From Thermoplasmata archaeon (lineage in GTDB: Archaea; Thermoplasmatota; Thermoplasmata; Thermoplasmatales; Thermoplasmataceae): 40,396 nucleotides of DNA. Positions 15,434-25,774 of this stretch are shown here, one piece after another. The notes below the pieces were generated by a model. That model was not told where the DNA came from. It made no database searches and saw only the letters and a list, made by a program, of their open reading frames with translations. The translations under genes and the position numbers were made by a program. The stretch spans positions 1-40,396 of the forward strand of contig JAJYEP010000005.1 in assembly GCA_021785735.1 (NCBI GenBank), given 5' to 3'. Numbering within the stretch: position 1 is the stretch's first letter; each line of letters begins with the position of its first letter.

Positions 15434-16843
15434 CTAAATCATTAATTCCACTATTTTTGAATGAATTTCCTCCGCTACTGTCTGAAGTAATTCCCGTTTG
15501 ACTAAAAGTATCCTGCTTCTGCCCTTAAACGCCATCTCCCTGACCCCCGTATTCCTGAATCTGTTGTAAGTTTCCGTAACTACATCGTCAAACAATTCAT
15601 CTCTGAACGAGCCCTCATTGACTAGAACTATCACTGCATGCTCACTGTTTACGGAAGCTGTTACTCTTGTGAAATCCTCGGGCAATACCGATGCATAACA
15701 TTTTGCTCCGGGATGCAGAACAATAACGCTGTTTCTGATTATTCCCCTGTAGACCCAAAGGCCCTCATTCTCTGAAGATATGAATTTTTCTAAATCTTCC
15801 ATCACTTGGGAATGATCTTGGCGGAATTCGAGGCCGTCTACGAATTCGGTAAATTCATTGACAACGATCAGAAAGAATTTGTCAGTATGTTCTCTGACTA
15901 TCTCAGTTCCTTCGATGGATGGACCTTTTATTCCGCGGACGCAAATTCTGGACTTTTCCAGATCAACATGTTTCAGTGCAAGTGGATGAATAATCTTGGC
16001 CTTCAATGACATCATCCTTTCGGCGAGGTCTATGGATATTCTGTTAAACCTTACTGCGCTGTATATGAAAGAAGGGTCTGCAGAATAGATACCATCGACA
16101 TCCTTCCAAAGATCAAGCGATGTGGAGCCAGCCGCTTTTGAGATCAGTGCGGCAGTTAAATCGGATCCACCCCTTCCCAGAGTCCTGACATTACCATCAG
16201 GGTCAGATCCGTAAAATCCAGGAACAATAATAATCCTGGAATATGTTGAATAAAGCATTTTTTCAATTGAGTATTTAATAACCTCACTTCTCGGATTACC
16301 ATCCTCGTCAACCCTTATTAGATCAAATGCATCCACAATCACATTTTCGAACCCATGATTGGCGAACCGGCTTGAAAGTATTAATGCGGAGAGGCGTTCA
16401 CCATATGATAGAATCTTATCCTGGAGAGACGTTTCGCCGCTCTCCTCAAGGATCCTAAGATCGACCCTCAGCTCTTCTATGTAGCGATCAATTTCAAATG
16501 ACTTGAGAAGATTCAAATGGAGTTTACTGATGTTATCAAGCAATTTCTCAGCCTCGGTGGTACCATTCCTCTCAATGAGCCTGTATAGAATGTCGGTTAC
16601 TCCTCTGAGCGCAGAGTTAACAATTATGTACCTCACATTTCGTCTGTAACTGAAAGAAAATGTACCGATTGCCCTTTCTATGGACTCATCAGAAAACAGC
16701 ACACTCCCGCCCATCTTTATGACATGGACCTGATCTGCAACGTTTGCATAGACTTCCTGCGAACCATTCTTATCCCCGTTAAAACTGTTGGTTTCTATCA
16801 ATATGAATGACAGTAATTTTCTCTTTGATTTAAGTCTTGCCAT
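15434..16843 (-). CDS. lysC: aspartate kinase
   Basis: A 469-residue kinase that phosphorylates aspartate. The kinase core starts with VIKMGGSV (Lys43; a variant of the usual KFGGSS), continues with an ATP-binding region around GFYGSDPDGN and GRGGSDLTAA, and has DLWKDVDGIYSADP. The last 150 residues look like regulatory ACT-type beta-alpha repeats, through which threonine or lysine could inhibit, though this is inferred. The 38 residues before the core are unusually long and polar. The start at 16843 has AT-rich TATA-like sequence upstream. The gene is divergent from thrB. Confidence 0.93.
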   Translation of the reverse strand: MARLKSKRKLLSFILIETNSFNGDKNGSQEVYANVADQVHVIKMGGSVLFSDESIERAIGTFSFSYRRNVRYIIVNSALRGVTDILYRLIERNGTTEAEKLLDNISKLHLNLLKSFEIDRYIEELRVDLRILEESGETSLQDKILSYGERLSALILSSRFANHGFENVIVDAFDLIRVDEDGNPRSEVIKYSIEKMLYSTYSRIIIVPGFYGSDPDGNVRTLGRGGSDLTAALISKAAGSTSLDLWKDVDGIYSADPSFIYSAVRFNRISIDLAERMMSLKAKIIHPLALKHVDLEKSRICVRGIKGPSIEGTEIVREHTDKFFLIVVNEFTEFVDGLEFRQDHSQVMEDLEKFISSENEGLWVYRGIIRNSVIVLHPGAKCYASVLPEDFTRVTASVNSEHAVIVLVNEGSFRDELFDDVVTETYNRFRNTGVREMAFKGRSRILLVKRELLQTVAEEIHSKIVELMI

Positions 16844-17009
16844 TAGTAGTTACTATAAATTATTATTACCAATCATTAATCTCTTTTCAAAAGCCAAAAA
16901 TCTGGTTTCGTCTTTCAATTTTAGGTCATGAATTTTTTAGAATGCCAAATATATTATAAGAACTCGTTCAAAACAAAAATAACTACTGGTAATATTCGAT
17001 ACAAAACCG

Positions 17010-17017
17010 ATTTAAAT
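17010..17017 (+). promoter_or_regulatory. TATA box deciding the thrB start
   Basis: ATTTAAAT at 17010-17017, about 25 bases ahead of ATG 17039, implies a leaderless thrB-CGS mRNA and rules out the longer frame from 16928. Confidence 0.6.
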
Positions 17018-17038
17018 CTATATCATATCAAGCAAAGC

Positions 17039-17959
17039 ATGAATGAAATTTCAGTCCGTGTTTTTTCATCGTCTGCCAATGTTGGATCAGGTTTTGACAT
17101 CTTTGCTGTTGCTACTGATGCATTCAGCGAAATCCTCACACTGAAATATTCCAAGAGTTCCGGTACGAAGATTGTGGTCAGATTCAACGGAGATTCAGTT
17201 GAACCGTTGAAAAATACAGCAGGGTACGCCATACATAGAGTAACGAATGATCTGCAAATAAAGGGACGAATTGAAGTCAAAACAATCAAAGAGATCCCGC
17301 CTGGTATGGGTCTTGGGAGCAGCGCGGCATCTTCAGCTGCCTCAGTGTTTGCCATTAACAGTCTTCTCGATCTTGGTCTCAAGGATTCTGACCTTATTAG
17401 ATATTCTATGATCGGGGATAGTGTAGCCAGTGGATCTGGCCATGCAGACAATGTTTCTGCGTCGCTCTTCGGAGGGTTTGAGCTGGTAACCGGCAACAAT
17501 TTGATGAAACCATATAAAATTCCAGTCAACATCGATCTGTTCTTTCTTATTGTTATACCAAAAATTCGCATAGATCAGAAAACAATGAAGGCAAGGATGA
17601 TAATCCCAGGATCCATTAGCAGAGATGCGCATGTTACAAATCTCGGGTATTTTGCATCGCTTCTCTATGGATTGATGAATGGTGACAGAGATTCAATATC
17701 TGATGGCCTCAATGATTCCTTTGCAGAGAGATCAAGAATAGTACTGTATCCATATCTTGATGATCTGAGGAAGGTCTCTCTGGAACACTTCTCTTTGGGA
17801 GCATTTCTGAGTGGGGCAGGTCCCTCCGTATCAATTGTGTGTGACGGTAAGACAGATATGCAGGGGTTACGACCTGGAATCGATAATGTAATGAGGAAAT
17901 ATGGTCTAGACTATTATACTAAGGAGTGCAAAACTGCAGGAGGGATTTCAATTGAATGA
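17039..17959 (+). CDS. thrB: homoserine kinase
   Basis: A GHMP-superfamily kinase of 306 residues that makes O-phosphohomoserine from homoserine. The substrate/ATP motif PPGMGLGSSAASSA (residues 87-100) is exactly the GHMP phosphate-binding loop; FSSSANVGSGFDIF at the start and LSGAGPSVSI near the C-terminus complete the fold. The frame is open from 16928, but the extra 37 residues look non-coding and the TATA box at 17010-17017 makes ATG 17039 the start. It overlaps the downstream CGS-like gene by eight bases. Confidence 0.94.
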   Translation: MNEISVRVFSSSANVGSGFDIFAVATDAFSEILTLKYSKSSGTKIVVRFNGDSVEPLKNTAGYAIHRVTNDLQIKGRIEVKTIKEIPPGMGLGSSAASSAASVFAINSLLDLGLKDSDLIRYSMIGDSVASGSGHADNVSASLFGGFELVTGNNLMKPYKIPVNIDLFFLIVIPKIRIDQKTMKARMIIPGSISRDAHVTNLGYFASLLYGLMNGDRDSISDGLNDSFAERSRIVLYPYLDDLRKVSLEHFSLGAFLSGAGPSVSIVCDGKTDMQGLRPGIDNVMRKYGLDYYTKECKTAGGISIE

Positions 17960-19085
17960 TTACAGCGACTATCTGTCTGAAGATGAGGAAAGCGAGTTCG
18001 GCTCCCTAACATATCCTATATTTCAAACTTCTGCGTTTATTATGCCAAAGGGTTTGAAATTCAGGTACACCCGTGAAAATAACCCGACCGTAGCAAATCT
18101 GGCGAGAAAAGTCAGTTTGCTGGAACATGCTGAATCCACCACCTGCTTCGCATCCGGCATGGGTGCAGTCACCACAACGTTGCTGACTTTACTGAAACCA
18201 GGCTCAAAACTCCTGATTCAGAGGGATGTGTTTTCCAGATCCTATACCTTTTCCAGGGATTTCCTGACAAAGTGGGGAGTCAGTACTTCATTTGCCCTGC
18301 CTGGAACCAAAAATACCATATCTTTGTTGAAAGATAAGCCTGATGTCATATTTGTGGAGTCCATCACAAATCCAATACTGCGGGTCAATGATATCAAACT
18401 CATGGGAGAGGAGATACACAATATCGGCGGAATACTTGTCGTGGATTCCACACTTAGCACTCCTCACAACATCAAGCCCATTGATCTTGGCGCTGATATA
18501 GTGATTCACAGTGCATCAAAATTCATGTCCGGCCATAACAATGTCATTGCCGGCACATGTTCAGGAAAAAATGAACTCGTTGAAAAGATCGATCTCATGA
18601 GGAGGACACTGGGTCCTTCTCTTGATCCGTTCAGCGCTTTTCTCGTTGACAACGGCATCAAGACCCTCGGTATCAGGATGGAGAGAATCAATAACAGCGC
18701 CATGCATATTGCCACAGAACTCAACAAAATAAAACAAATTGATAGCGTCATATATCCTGGTCTGAACGATCATCCCGACCATTCAATTGCATCTAAATTC
18801 ATGCACGGTTACAGTGGCGTTATTGCATTCAGGGTCAACAAATCCATTTCAGATCCGGAGAAAGTTTTTAGATATATGAAGTTGGTAAAGCCGGCCAATA
18901 CACTGGGTGGCCCCAATACAGTGATCTCTCACCCGGTAACGATGTCACACAGGAGCCTTAACGATGACGAAAAAAGACTCATTGGTATAGACACACATAT
19001 TTTTAGGCTCTCGATCGGCCTTGAGAATCCCGATGACATACTCAATGACATAAAGAACAGCTTGTCAAAGGTGACATCTGTCTGA
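17952..19085 (+). CDS. cystathionine gamma-synthase / gamma-lyase-like PLP enzyme
   Basis: A 377-residue Cys/Met-metabolism PLP enzyme of the trans-sulfuration family. Visible are the N-terminal Tyr/Arg phosphate-binding region FRYTRENNP (residues 37-45), Asp165 pairing with the cofactor ring nitrogen, Lys190 (HSASKFMSGH) for the internal aldimine and the NTLGG motif near 318-322. It begins at TTG 17952 inside the end of thrB, with a perfect GGAGG ribosome site eight bases upstream. The coupling to homoserine kinase suggests that it takes O-phosphohomoserine plus a sulfur donor (plant-like cystathionine synthesis). It could instead be a lyase or an O-acetylhomoserine enzyme. Confidence 0.88.
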   Translation: MNDYSDYLSEDEESEFGSLTYPIFQTSAFIMPKGLKFRYTRENNPTVANLARKVSLLEHAESTTCFASGMGAVTTTLLTLLKPGSKLLIQRDVFSRSYTFSRDFLTKWGVSTSFALPGTKNTISLLKDKPDVIFVESITNPILRVNDIKLMGEEIHNIGGILVVDSTLSTPHNIKPIDLGADIVIHSASKFMSGHNNVIAGTCSGKNELVEKIDLMRRTLGPSLDPFSAFLVDNGIKTLGIRMERINNSAMHIATELNKIKQIDSVIYPGLNDHPDHSIASKFMHGYSGVIAFRVNKSISDPEKVFRYMKLVKPANTLGGPNTVISHPVTMSHRSLNDDEKRLIGIDTHIFRLSIGLENPDDILNDIKNSLSKVTSV

Positions 19086-19094
19086 ATACAGGCC

Positions 19095-19433
19095 CTAGAA
19101 ATAACGGAATGTTGATAAATCAAGCAGATCCAGAAATTTCCTGAATTCTCCTATATTAGTGAAATCACCGGTAACTTGATCCCAGGAAATTTCAACTCTC
19201 ACCCCTTCTTCTGATTTTTTCCCGTTTACCAGTATTCTTAGGCTCTTGACCTTATCCAGTTGATCCTTCAATGGAAAATTTTTTGTGAAGGATTCTTCTT
19301 TTCCATCCAGAAGAATTACTCCACTGTACTTTATGTGATACCCGTGAATTTCCACTTCCTGGAGCTTTCTTGCTGCAAACAGCATAGAGAAATATTCCAG
19401 AAGCAAAGAGAAGTCATCGGTAATCTGCATCAC
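19095..19433 (-). CDS. hypothetical protein
   Basis: A 112-residue protein, convergent with the trans-sulfuration gene. It begins at GTG 19433 or ATG 19430. It has a helical N-terminus (DDFSLLLEYFSMLFAARKL) and then alternating strands with many Lys/Glu residues, ending in an aromatic FRKFLDLLDLSTFRYF tail. No motif, cysteine or membrane segment. Family not recognised. Confidence 0.55.
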   Translation of the reverse strand: MMQITDDFSLLLEYFSMLFAARKLQEVEIHGYHIKYSGVILLDGKEESFTKNFPLKDQLDKVKSLRILVNGKKSEEGVRVEISWDQVTGDFTNIGEFRKFLDLLDLSTFRYF

Positions 19434-19521
19434 ATCGTGATTGGGGTATAGGATTTCAATTTTTACAAACTATTTCATAATACTCAGAAAAACAGGTCCT
19501 CATAATTTGAAGGTTGCGTAA

Positions 19522-19530
19522 AAATATTAA
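19522..19530 (+). promoter_or_regulatory. TATA box of the epimerase-like gene
   Basis: AAATATTAA at 19522-19530 is about 25 bases before ATG 19552, again predicting a leaderless mRNA. Confidence 0.5.
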
Positions 19531-19551
19531 TGATAATTGGTATGCTCGTCA

Positions 19552-20412
19552 ATGAAAGTTTTAGTTATAGGCGGATCTGGATTCATTGGTAAGCATATCT
19601 GCCTTGGCATTAATGCCGATGAGATTGCCTATTATTCAAGATCAAGATCACCGGAACTTGAAGCACGGCACATAAAGTGGATTCCCGGATCAGTTCTGGA
19701 ACCTGAAAAGGTGGCATTAAACGTTGAGAAATATGACACCATAATTGATGTGGCAGGTATATGGGATGAGTCTCAACAGAAACATATGGATGTCAATGTC
19801 CAGGGCGTGAAAAATATTGTTTCTGCAATCAAAAATTTTGATAAAGATCAGAGGCTAGTTTATGTATCTGCCATTAACATCGATTACGGGTCTGATGAGT
19901 ATTTCCGTACAAGACGCATTGCAGAAGGCAACGTAAATCTCGTGAAGAACAGTGCGGTTGTTCGGCCATCTGTAGTTTTTGGAAACAGATCAAAGATTAT
20001 GGAGGATTTGTTGAAACTTGCAAAATCCCCCCTGAAAAAATTGCCTGAAACAGGCAATCTTGCACCAGTTTATGTGGAAGATTTTGTCACTGTGCTCAAT
20101 AAGACCATGGACTTCCGCGGTTCCATGAATGTTTGTTCCAAGGAACAGGTAAGTCTGGTGAGTGCGATCAATGCGATCAGGTCAGAGATCGGTGCAAATC
20201 CCCTGAAAGGAATCAGTATCAATCCCAAGAAGATCAATAAGTTTCTTGATAAGATCTCGGAGAAACTTCCGTTATCTAAAGACAGGATCAACATGCTTCT
20301 CCTTAACTATTACAGGGAAAACACCTCGCTACTCAGGTATGTCGATAATCCCGTCACATTCAAAGGATTTGTGGAACAGTACGCAAAGAGTAGCGGAATC
20401 GACCATGACTGA
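19552..20412 (+). CDS. NAD(P)-binding atypical SDR / epimerase-like protein
   Basis: A 286-residue Rossmann protein: GGSGFIG at residues 7-13 binds the dinucleotide, a VDVAG/YVSA core follows, and there is no complete YxxxK pair, so it belongs to the atypical SDRs (NDUFA9/NmrA or isoflavone-reductase-like). Such proteins may be reductases, regulators or membrane-complex accessory subunits. The frame is open from 19537, but the TATA box at 19522-19530 favours ATG 19552, where the glycine motif begins at the usual place. Single gene. Confidence 0.82.
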   Translation: MKVLVIGGSGFIGKHICLGINADEIAYYSRSRSPELEARHIKWIPGSVLEPEKVALNVEKYDTIIDVAGIWDESQQKHMDVNVQGVKNIVSAIKNFDKDQRLVYVSAINIDYGSDEYFRTRRIAEGNVNLVKNSAVVRPSVVFGNRSKIMEDLLKLAKSPLKKLPETGNLAPVYVEDFVTVLNKTMDFRGSMNVCSKEQVSLVSAINAIRSEIGANPLKGISINPKKINKFLDKISEKLPLSKDRINMLLLNYYRENTSLLRYVDNPVTFKGFVEQYAKSSGIDHD

Positions 20413-20417
20413 TATCA

Positions 20418-20894
20418 CTAAAGTAGAACATGACCCATGGCTTCCCTGTAAGTCATGATTGACAGCTTTCCCAGATAATTTATTAAATAATCCGACACCT
20501 TGTGTTTGAAAAGTGGATCGTTTCGCATCATGAGAAGATATCTCAATGCAAGCTTCATGTGCGCATGGGCAGATAACAGATTGGCGGATCTCAGATCCCC
20601 CTGTGACATTTTCTCCTTGAGGTCAAGCCAAACCTCCTGTTCGTGATTGAGAGGTTTCCTGAGATTGTCTGGAATCACAGAATCGCTGTCGAAGAGGTTT
20701 TCATAGAGGGTATCGAGGATATCTAACAGGGATCTTGTAACCATGACCCTCTTGCTGTCCGACGCGGCAATGCCAAGTGAGGCCTGGGCAATTCGCATTT
20801 CTGAAATGTAAGCAAAATAAGGGTTATCTGCAGGTATATCCATGTCAAGAAGTTCGCAGTAAGCTTTTGTTATGTCCTCATCCGATGGTTCCAA
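20418..20894 (-). CDS. hypothetical helical protein
   Basis: A protein of 158 residues, almost wholly helical by composition, rich in Leu, Met and Asp/Glu, with no cysteine pair, signal peptide or catalytic motif. Possible repeats of about 40 residues around RSLLDILDTLYENLF and RSANLLSAHAHMKLA suggest an alpha-helical bundle or scaffold. It lies 18 bases downstream of tRNA-Gln on the same strand and may be read through from that promoter. I considered the GINS replication family and found no convincing match. Confidence 0.6.
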   Translation of the reverse strand: MEPSDEDITKAYCELLDMDIPADNPYFAYISEMRIAQASLGIAASDSKRVMVTRSLLDILDTLYENLFDSDSVIPDNLRKPLNHEQEVWLDLKEKMSQGDLRSANLLSAHAHMKLALRYLLMMRNDPLFKHKVSDYLINYLGKLSIMTYREAMGHVLL

Positions 20895-20912
20895 AATTCA
20901 TCCTCTTTAAAA

Positions 20913-20985
20913 TAGCCCCGGGCAGATTCGAACTGCCGTCAACGGGTCCAGAGCCCGGTATGCTTGGCCACTACACCACGGGGCT
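20913..20985 (-). tRNA. tRNA-Gln (anticodon CUG)
   Basis: Minus-strand 73-base cloverleaf: acceptor AGCCCCG with CGGGGCT, discriminator A, T-loop TTCGAAT and the anticodon loop CTCTGGA. CUG reads the glutamine codon CAG. No CCA is encoded and no intron is seen. A TATA box for it lies at 21008-21019. Confidence 0.92.
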
Positions 20986-21007
20986 ATTCACGACTCTGCA
21001 TATTCCA

Positions 21008-21019
21008 CTATATCTTAAA
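21008..21019 (-). promoter_or_regulatory. TATA box of tRNA-Gln
   Basis: Minus-strand TTTAAGATATAG about 25-30 bases upstream of the tRNA 5' end. Confidence 0.5.
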
Positions 21020-21247
21020 TTTTTTTAATAAGTCTCCAGAGAGATATTAATTAACACTCAACCCTTTGTAGATCATTCCCAAAATTTTACTTCTCCTTCG
21101 ATAAAGAAATGTCCAAAAAGAACATTGAACAGTTATGGATCTTTGGACCACAATCTCTGGGTCATTTTGATCTTATAATTCTGAAAATAATTTTGTATTT
21201 TATAATTCACAAGAGTTAACTGTGTAATTTCATTTTTACACGCAAAA

Positions 21248-21257
21248 TTATTATAAA
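21248..21257 (+). promoter_or_regulatory. TATA box of the 130-residue hypothetical gene
   Basis: TTATTATAAA about 25 bases before ATG 21278. The roughly 230 bases between the tRNA-Gln promoter and this box hold no recognisable feature. Confidence 0.5.
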
Positions 21258-21277
21258 GAGCAACAATGAATTGACAG

Positions 21278-21670
21278 ATGAAAAATTGGAGCGGCCATAT
21301 TCAGTTTGACGATAAATTTGAATGGAAGGACCTGTCAAAGGCATTCCCTGATATATGGGAAATCATAACAAAGGAATCCAAGCTCAATCTCGAAGATGCA
21401 AATTATGACCAGCTCAATCTGGATCTCAATATGAAGGAAATTGGAAAGAACAAGAAGCCATATGGATATCTTAGGGACGGGGCAAAATTCAGGCTGATTT
21501 TTCCCATTGATCAGAAAGAGATGATTGTTTACAGGGGAATGCCTTCGGAGCAGATCAAGGATCTTACGGAAGCAATTGCCAAGGTCTTGAAGAGCAAGAA
21601 GATAAAATTTACAATAGCTTATGATAAAATGATTCTTATCGATATTAAGAGTCGAAGACGATATGGTTAA
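21278..21670 (+). CDS. hypothetical basic protein
   Basis: A 130-residue Lys-rich protein starting at a leaderless ATG. The sequence alternates short strands with two amphipathic helices: an N-terminal half with FEWKDLSKAFPDIWEII, and a C-terminal half in which SEQIKDLTEAIAKVLKSKK is followed by strand-like KIKFTIAYDKMILIDI. No metal, nucleotide or membrane motif. The tail RRRYG is basic. Family not recognised. It is a separate unit upstream of the ArsR gene. Confidence 0.62.
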   Translation: MKNWSGHIQFDDKFEWKDLSKAFPDIWEIITKESKLNLEDANYDQLNLDLNMKEIGKNKKPYGYLRDGAKFRLIFPIDQKEMIVYRGMPSEQIKDLTEAIAKVLKSKKIKFTIAYDKMILIDIKSRRRYG

Positions 21671-21726
21671 GCACACTTATTTTTATTCATAGCAAATAAT
21701 TATATCGCTTACTGCAATATACCGAC

Positions 21727-23270
<1,544 letters not shown>

Positions 23271-23315
23271 AAAAGCAAAAATTAAAGTTAAGCTTGAGTT
23301 AAACCCTAGTTGCCT

Positions 23316-23388
23316 GCCGCCGTAGCTTAGTTGGTAGAGCACCCGGCTGTTAACCGGGCGGTCGTCGGTTCAAATCCGTCCAGCGGCG
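23316..23388 (+). tRNA. tRNA-Asn (anticodon GUU)
   Basis: 73-base cloverleaf with acceptor GCCGCCG and a CTGTTAA anticodon loop, so GUU (Asn). The acceptor strand CAGCGGC leaves one C6-A67 mismatch, and the T-stem has a U50-U64 mismatch, while the neighbouring CAU tRNA is fully paired. Discriminator G; CCA not encoded. Confidence 0.9.
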
Positions 23389-23391
23389 TTT

Positions 23392-23465
23392 GGGGTCGTA
23401 GCTTAGCTCGGTAGAGCGCCTGGCTCATAACCAGGTGGTCGTCGGTTCAAACCCGACCGGCCCCA
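23392..23465 (+). tRNA. tRNA with CAU anticodon (elongator Met or Ile2)
   Basis: 74-base cloverleaf starting GGGGTCG and closing CGGCCCC with discriminator A; loop CTCATAA gives CAU. It lacks the initiator anticodon-stem GGG/CCC pattern, so it is elongator tRNA-Met or an Ile tRNA that becomes agmatidine-modified. Three bases separate it from tRNA-Asn, so the two are one transcript. Confidence 0.9.
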
Positions 23466-23535
23466 TTCCCTTGTTTATCGCGCTAAAGAAATAAAATAGG
23501 TATAATTTCCTGTAATGAGAATTTAGAATAAGCAG

Positions 23536-24651
23536 TCATCTTTTAATATCATTTTCATACATATCTGCAACATAAACCCCGATGGCAGGACTAGCTGTGA
23601 GCCCGGGTGATTCAATGCCGATTAGGTTCACAAAGCCTGGTAAACCATTGTCTTCTTCATGTTTAATGATAAAGTCCCTGAACGAGTTGTCCTGCGATTT
23701 CAGCTTTGGCCTTATGCCGGAAGAATCAGGGTGAATATTATAGCTGACAACAGATGGAAGATACCGCTTGACTGCGTCACGAAATTCTCTCTCACTGGAT
23801 TCTACCTTGTAATCGATGCCATCAACAAAGTATGTGTTGGGACCCAGTCTCACCGAACCAGAAAGATCAGGCGTCATGTGAATGCCAAGTCCATCTCTGG
23901 TGGGAACCGGATAGACGAGCATCTTTACAGGCGGTTTCCCTGATATTCTGAAATAGTCCCCTTTGCATAATCTGATCCGGTAACCCAGTTTCTCTATGTC
24001 CATGCCAGCCATTGCTGCAACTCTGTCCGCATAAAGACCAGAACAGTTTATAACAGTCTCTGCCTGCACGGAAAACCTTTCCCCAACACTTATCCCAATC
24101 AATTCATAACCATCATCATTTTTCTTTATATGTGTAATCTCCGTTTCTATTGCCACCGTCGCCCTGTTTTTTTGAATTTTTGTTAGAAAATGATTCATGA
24201 GATCTTCAGGTTCTATTATTCCAGTGGAGGGCGTGTAAATTGCTCTGTCTACAATGATATCGGGTTCAAGTTTCCTGACTTCATCAGTATCCAGTAATTT
24301 CAGGCCCTCAACACCGTTATCCTCCCCATTCTTTCTGAGACGTTCAAGCTCCCTGATCTCATCGTCTCCGACCGCCACGGTCAATTTTCCAAGTTTTTTA
24401 AACGGGATTCCATAATCCTTGCATAACTCATATATCATTGAATTTCCCTTGACGCATAACTCTGCTTTCAGTGACCCTCTTGGATAATGTATTCCGGAGT
24501 GTATAACTCCACTGTTATGGCTGCTTGTTTCCAGTCCGGTTCTTCTGTTTTTCTCAAAAACGTAAACTGAATCGTTAGAGTTGGAAAGTTCGGCCGCAAC
24601 AGCTAGGCCAATTATTCCAGCCCCTATGATTACAATCTTCGCTTTTTCCAT
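23536..24651 (-). CDS. lhgO: L-2-hydroxyglutarate oxidase/dehydrogenase-like FAD enzyme
   Basis: A 371-residue FAD-dependent oxidoreductase. The dinucleotide motif GAGIIG is at residues 10-15, and SSHNSGVIHSGIHYPRGSLKAEL (shown in parts: SSHNSGVIHSGI, then PRGSLKAEL), a signature of the L2HGDH/LhgO family, spans about 43-66. The C-terminal half has the substrate-side RLGPNTYFVDG and the final GIESPGLTASPAIG. It should oxidise L-2-hydroxyglutarate to 2-oxoglutarate, passing electrons to oxygen or the quinone pool. The ATG at 24651 fits a leaderless mRNA from the TATA box at 24673-24682. It is downstream of, but separate from, the thiolase/FAH operon. Confidence 0.88.
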   Translation of the reverse strand: MEKAKIVIIGAGIIGLAVAAELSNSNDSVYVFEKNRRTGLETSSHNSGVIHSGIHYPRGSLKAELCVKGNSMIYELCKDYGIPFKKLGKLTVAVGDDEIRELERLRKNGEDNGVEGLKLLDTDEVRKLEPDIIVDRAIYTPSTGIIEPEDLMNHFLTKIQKNRATVAIETEITHIKKNDDGYELIGISVGERFSVQAETVINCSGLYADRVAAMAGMDIEKLGYRIRLCKGDYFRISGKPPVKMLVYPVPTRDGLGIHMTPDLSGSVRLGPNTYFVDGIDYKVESSEREFRDAVKRYLPSVVSYNIHPDSSGIRPKLKSQDNSFRDFIIKHEEDNGLPGFVNLIGIESPGLTASPAIGVYVADMYENDIKR

Positions 24652-24672
24652 CTTTTTCCATTAAACTATTAG

Positions 24673-24682
24673 ATTTAATAAA
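24673..24682 (-). promoter_or_regulatory. TATA box of the lhgO-like gene
   Basis: Minus-strand TTTATTAAAT about 25 bases upstream of the ATG at 24651. The remaining 24683-24883 stretch shows no gene. Confidence 0.5.
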
Positions 24683-24883
24683 GATTGACAGATCAATCGA
24701 ACAGATATTGTTGCAGACAAAAGGGTGAACATCATTTTAATTTGACCGTGATAGTAGGAAATATATTTCTGGCCCAGAATTGAACTTTCACATGCTTTAA
24801 TAGAAGGAAAATGTCGACGTCATCTTTTTGGTTTCTTCCTTTGGGGATATGAAATGCGAAATAGTTGAAAAATATAAGATCAA

Positions 24884-25774
24884 CTAATTCTCTGCAATCA
24901 CGGGATTTCTAAGTGTAGCAAGGTTCCCGAGTGAAACTTCCACCTTATCGTCTTTGTTCAGGAAATTTCGCCTGTTGTAATATGCCACTCCACCAGGGGT
25001 ACCAGTTGATATAACATCGCCAGGTTTTAGTGTGATGCCCCTTGATATATTCTCCATGAGCACGTCAATCTTGAACACCATGTCGTCCACTAAAGAATCC
25101 TGCTCGGTTCTGCCGTTTACCTTAAGTGTCAGTTTCCTGGAATAAATGTCACCGACCTCATCCTTTGTTATGAGGACTGGGCCGAGTGGAAATGATGAGT
25201 CAAGCGTTTTTCCCGGAACCCAGTCTGTAAACCTTTTCCCTTCTCTGTCTGTCTTTATCTGCAAATCCCTGAAACTGATGTCGTTGGCTAACGTGTAGCC
25301 AGCTATGTAATCCTCGTAATTCTTTCTGTTTATGTACTTTGTCCTTTGCCCTATGATTACTCCCACTTCTCCCTCCCAGTCAACCATCTGTGATACTTTC
25401 GGTTTCAGGATCGGTTCCATGTGAGCAATAAGACTGTTCCTCATCCTTGTGAAAAACAACGGTTGAAGAGGGGGTTCTCTGTGCTGTTCCTTGAGGTGCC
25501 CGTAATAGTTTATCGCCACCATGAGTATTTTCTCAGGATTGTTAACAACCGGCAAATACCTAAATGATGATTCCGGCAACGGCGGAGTTGAGTCAACAAT
25601 TTCTCTTTCTTTTCCCTGAATCTTTTCCAGAAGATTGTTCGCAAGAATAAAGTCGATATCCAGGTCACCTTTAAGGTCTACTTTCAACAGACCAGCGTCT
25701 ATGATATGAAATCCATCGCCGGAAGATACGGAAGCACACTTTCTGTTGTTGTAATAAATGTTGGCGATTTTCAA
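24884..25774 (-). CDS. fumarylacetoacetate hydrolase (FAH)-family enzyme
   Basis: A 296-residue FAH-family protein. Residues about 140-165 hold the metal site DWEGEVGVIIGQ, followed by GYTLANDISFRDLQ and later the TGTPGG loop. Members hydrolyse or isomerise acylpyruvates or 2-hydroxy-hepta-dienedioates (C-C bond cleavage or isomerisation), which fits a catabolic operon. The start is TTG 25774, 12 bases after the DUF35 stop and lying in the middle of a perfect 22-base inverted repeat. The substrate is not evident. Confidence 0.9.
   Translation of the reverse strand: MKIANIYYNNRKCASVSSGDGFHIIDAGLLKVDLKGDLDIDFILANNLLEKIQGKEREIVDSTPPLPESSFRYLPVVNNPEKILMVAINYYGHLKEQHREPPLQPLFFTRMRNSLIAHMEPILKPKVSQMVDWEGEVGVIIGQRTKYINRKNYEDYIAGYTLANDISFRDLQIKTDREGKRFTDWVPGKTLDSSFPLGPVLITKDEVGDIYSRKLTLKVNGRTEQDSLVDDMVFKIDVLMENISRGITLKPGDVISTGTPGGVAYYNRRNFLNKDDKVEVSLGNLATLRNPVIAEN

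Noticed and set aside
17023-17571. 182-codon minus-strand frame opposite thrB
   Set aside because: It is antisense to homoserine kinase, whose GHMP motif and leaderless promoter are clear.
20418-20894. Possible GINS replication subunit
   Set aside because: Size and helical character are suggestive but no GINS motif could be aligned by eye; left as hypothetical.
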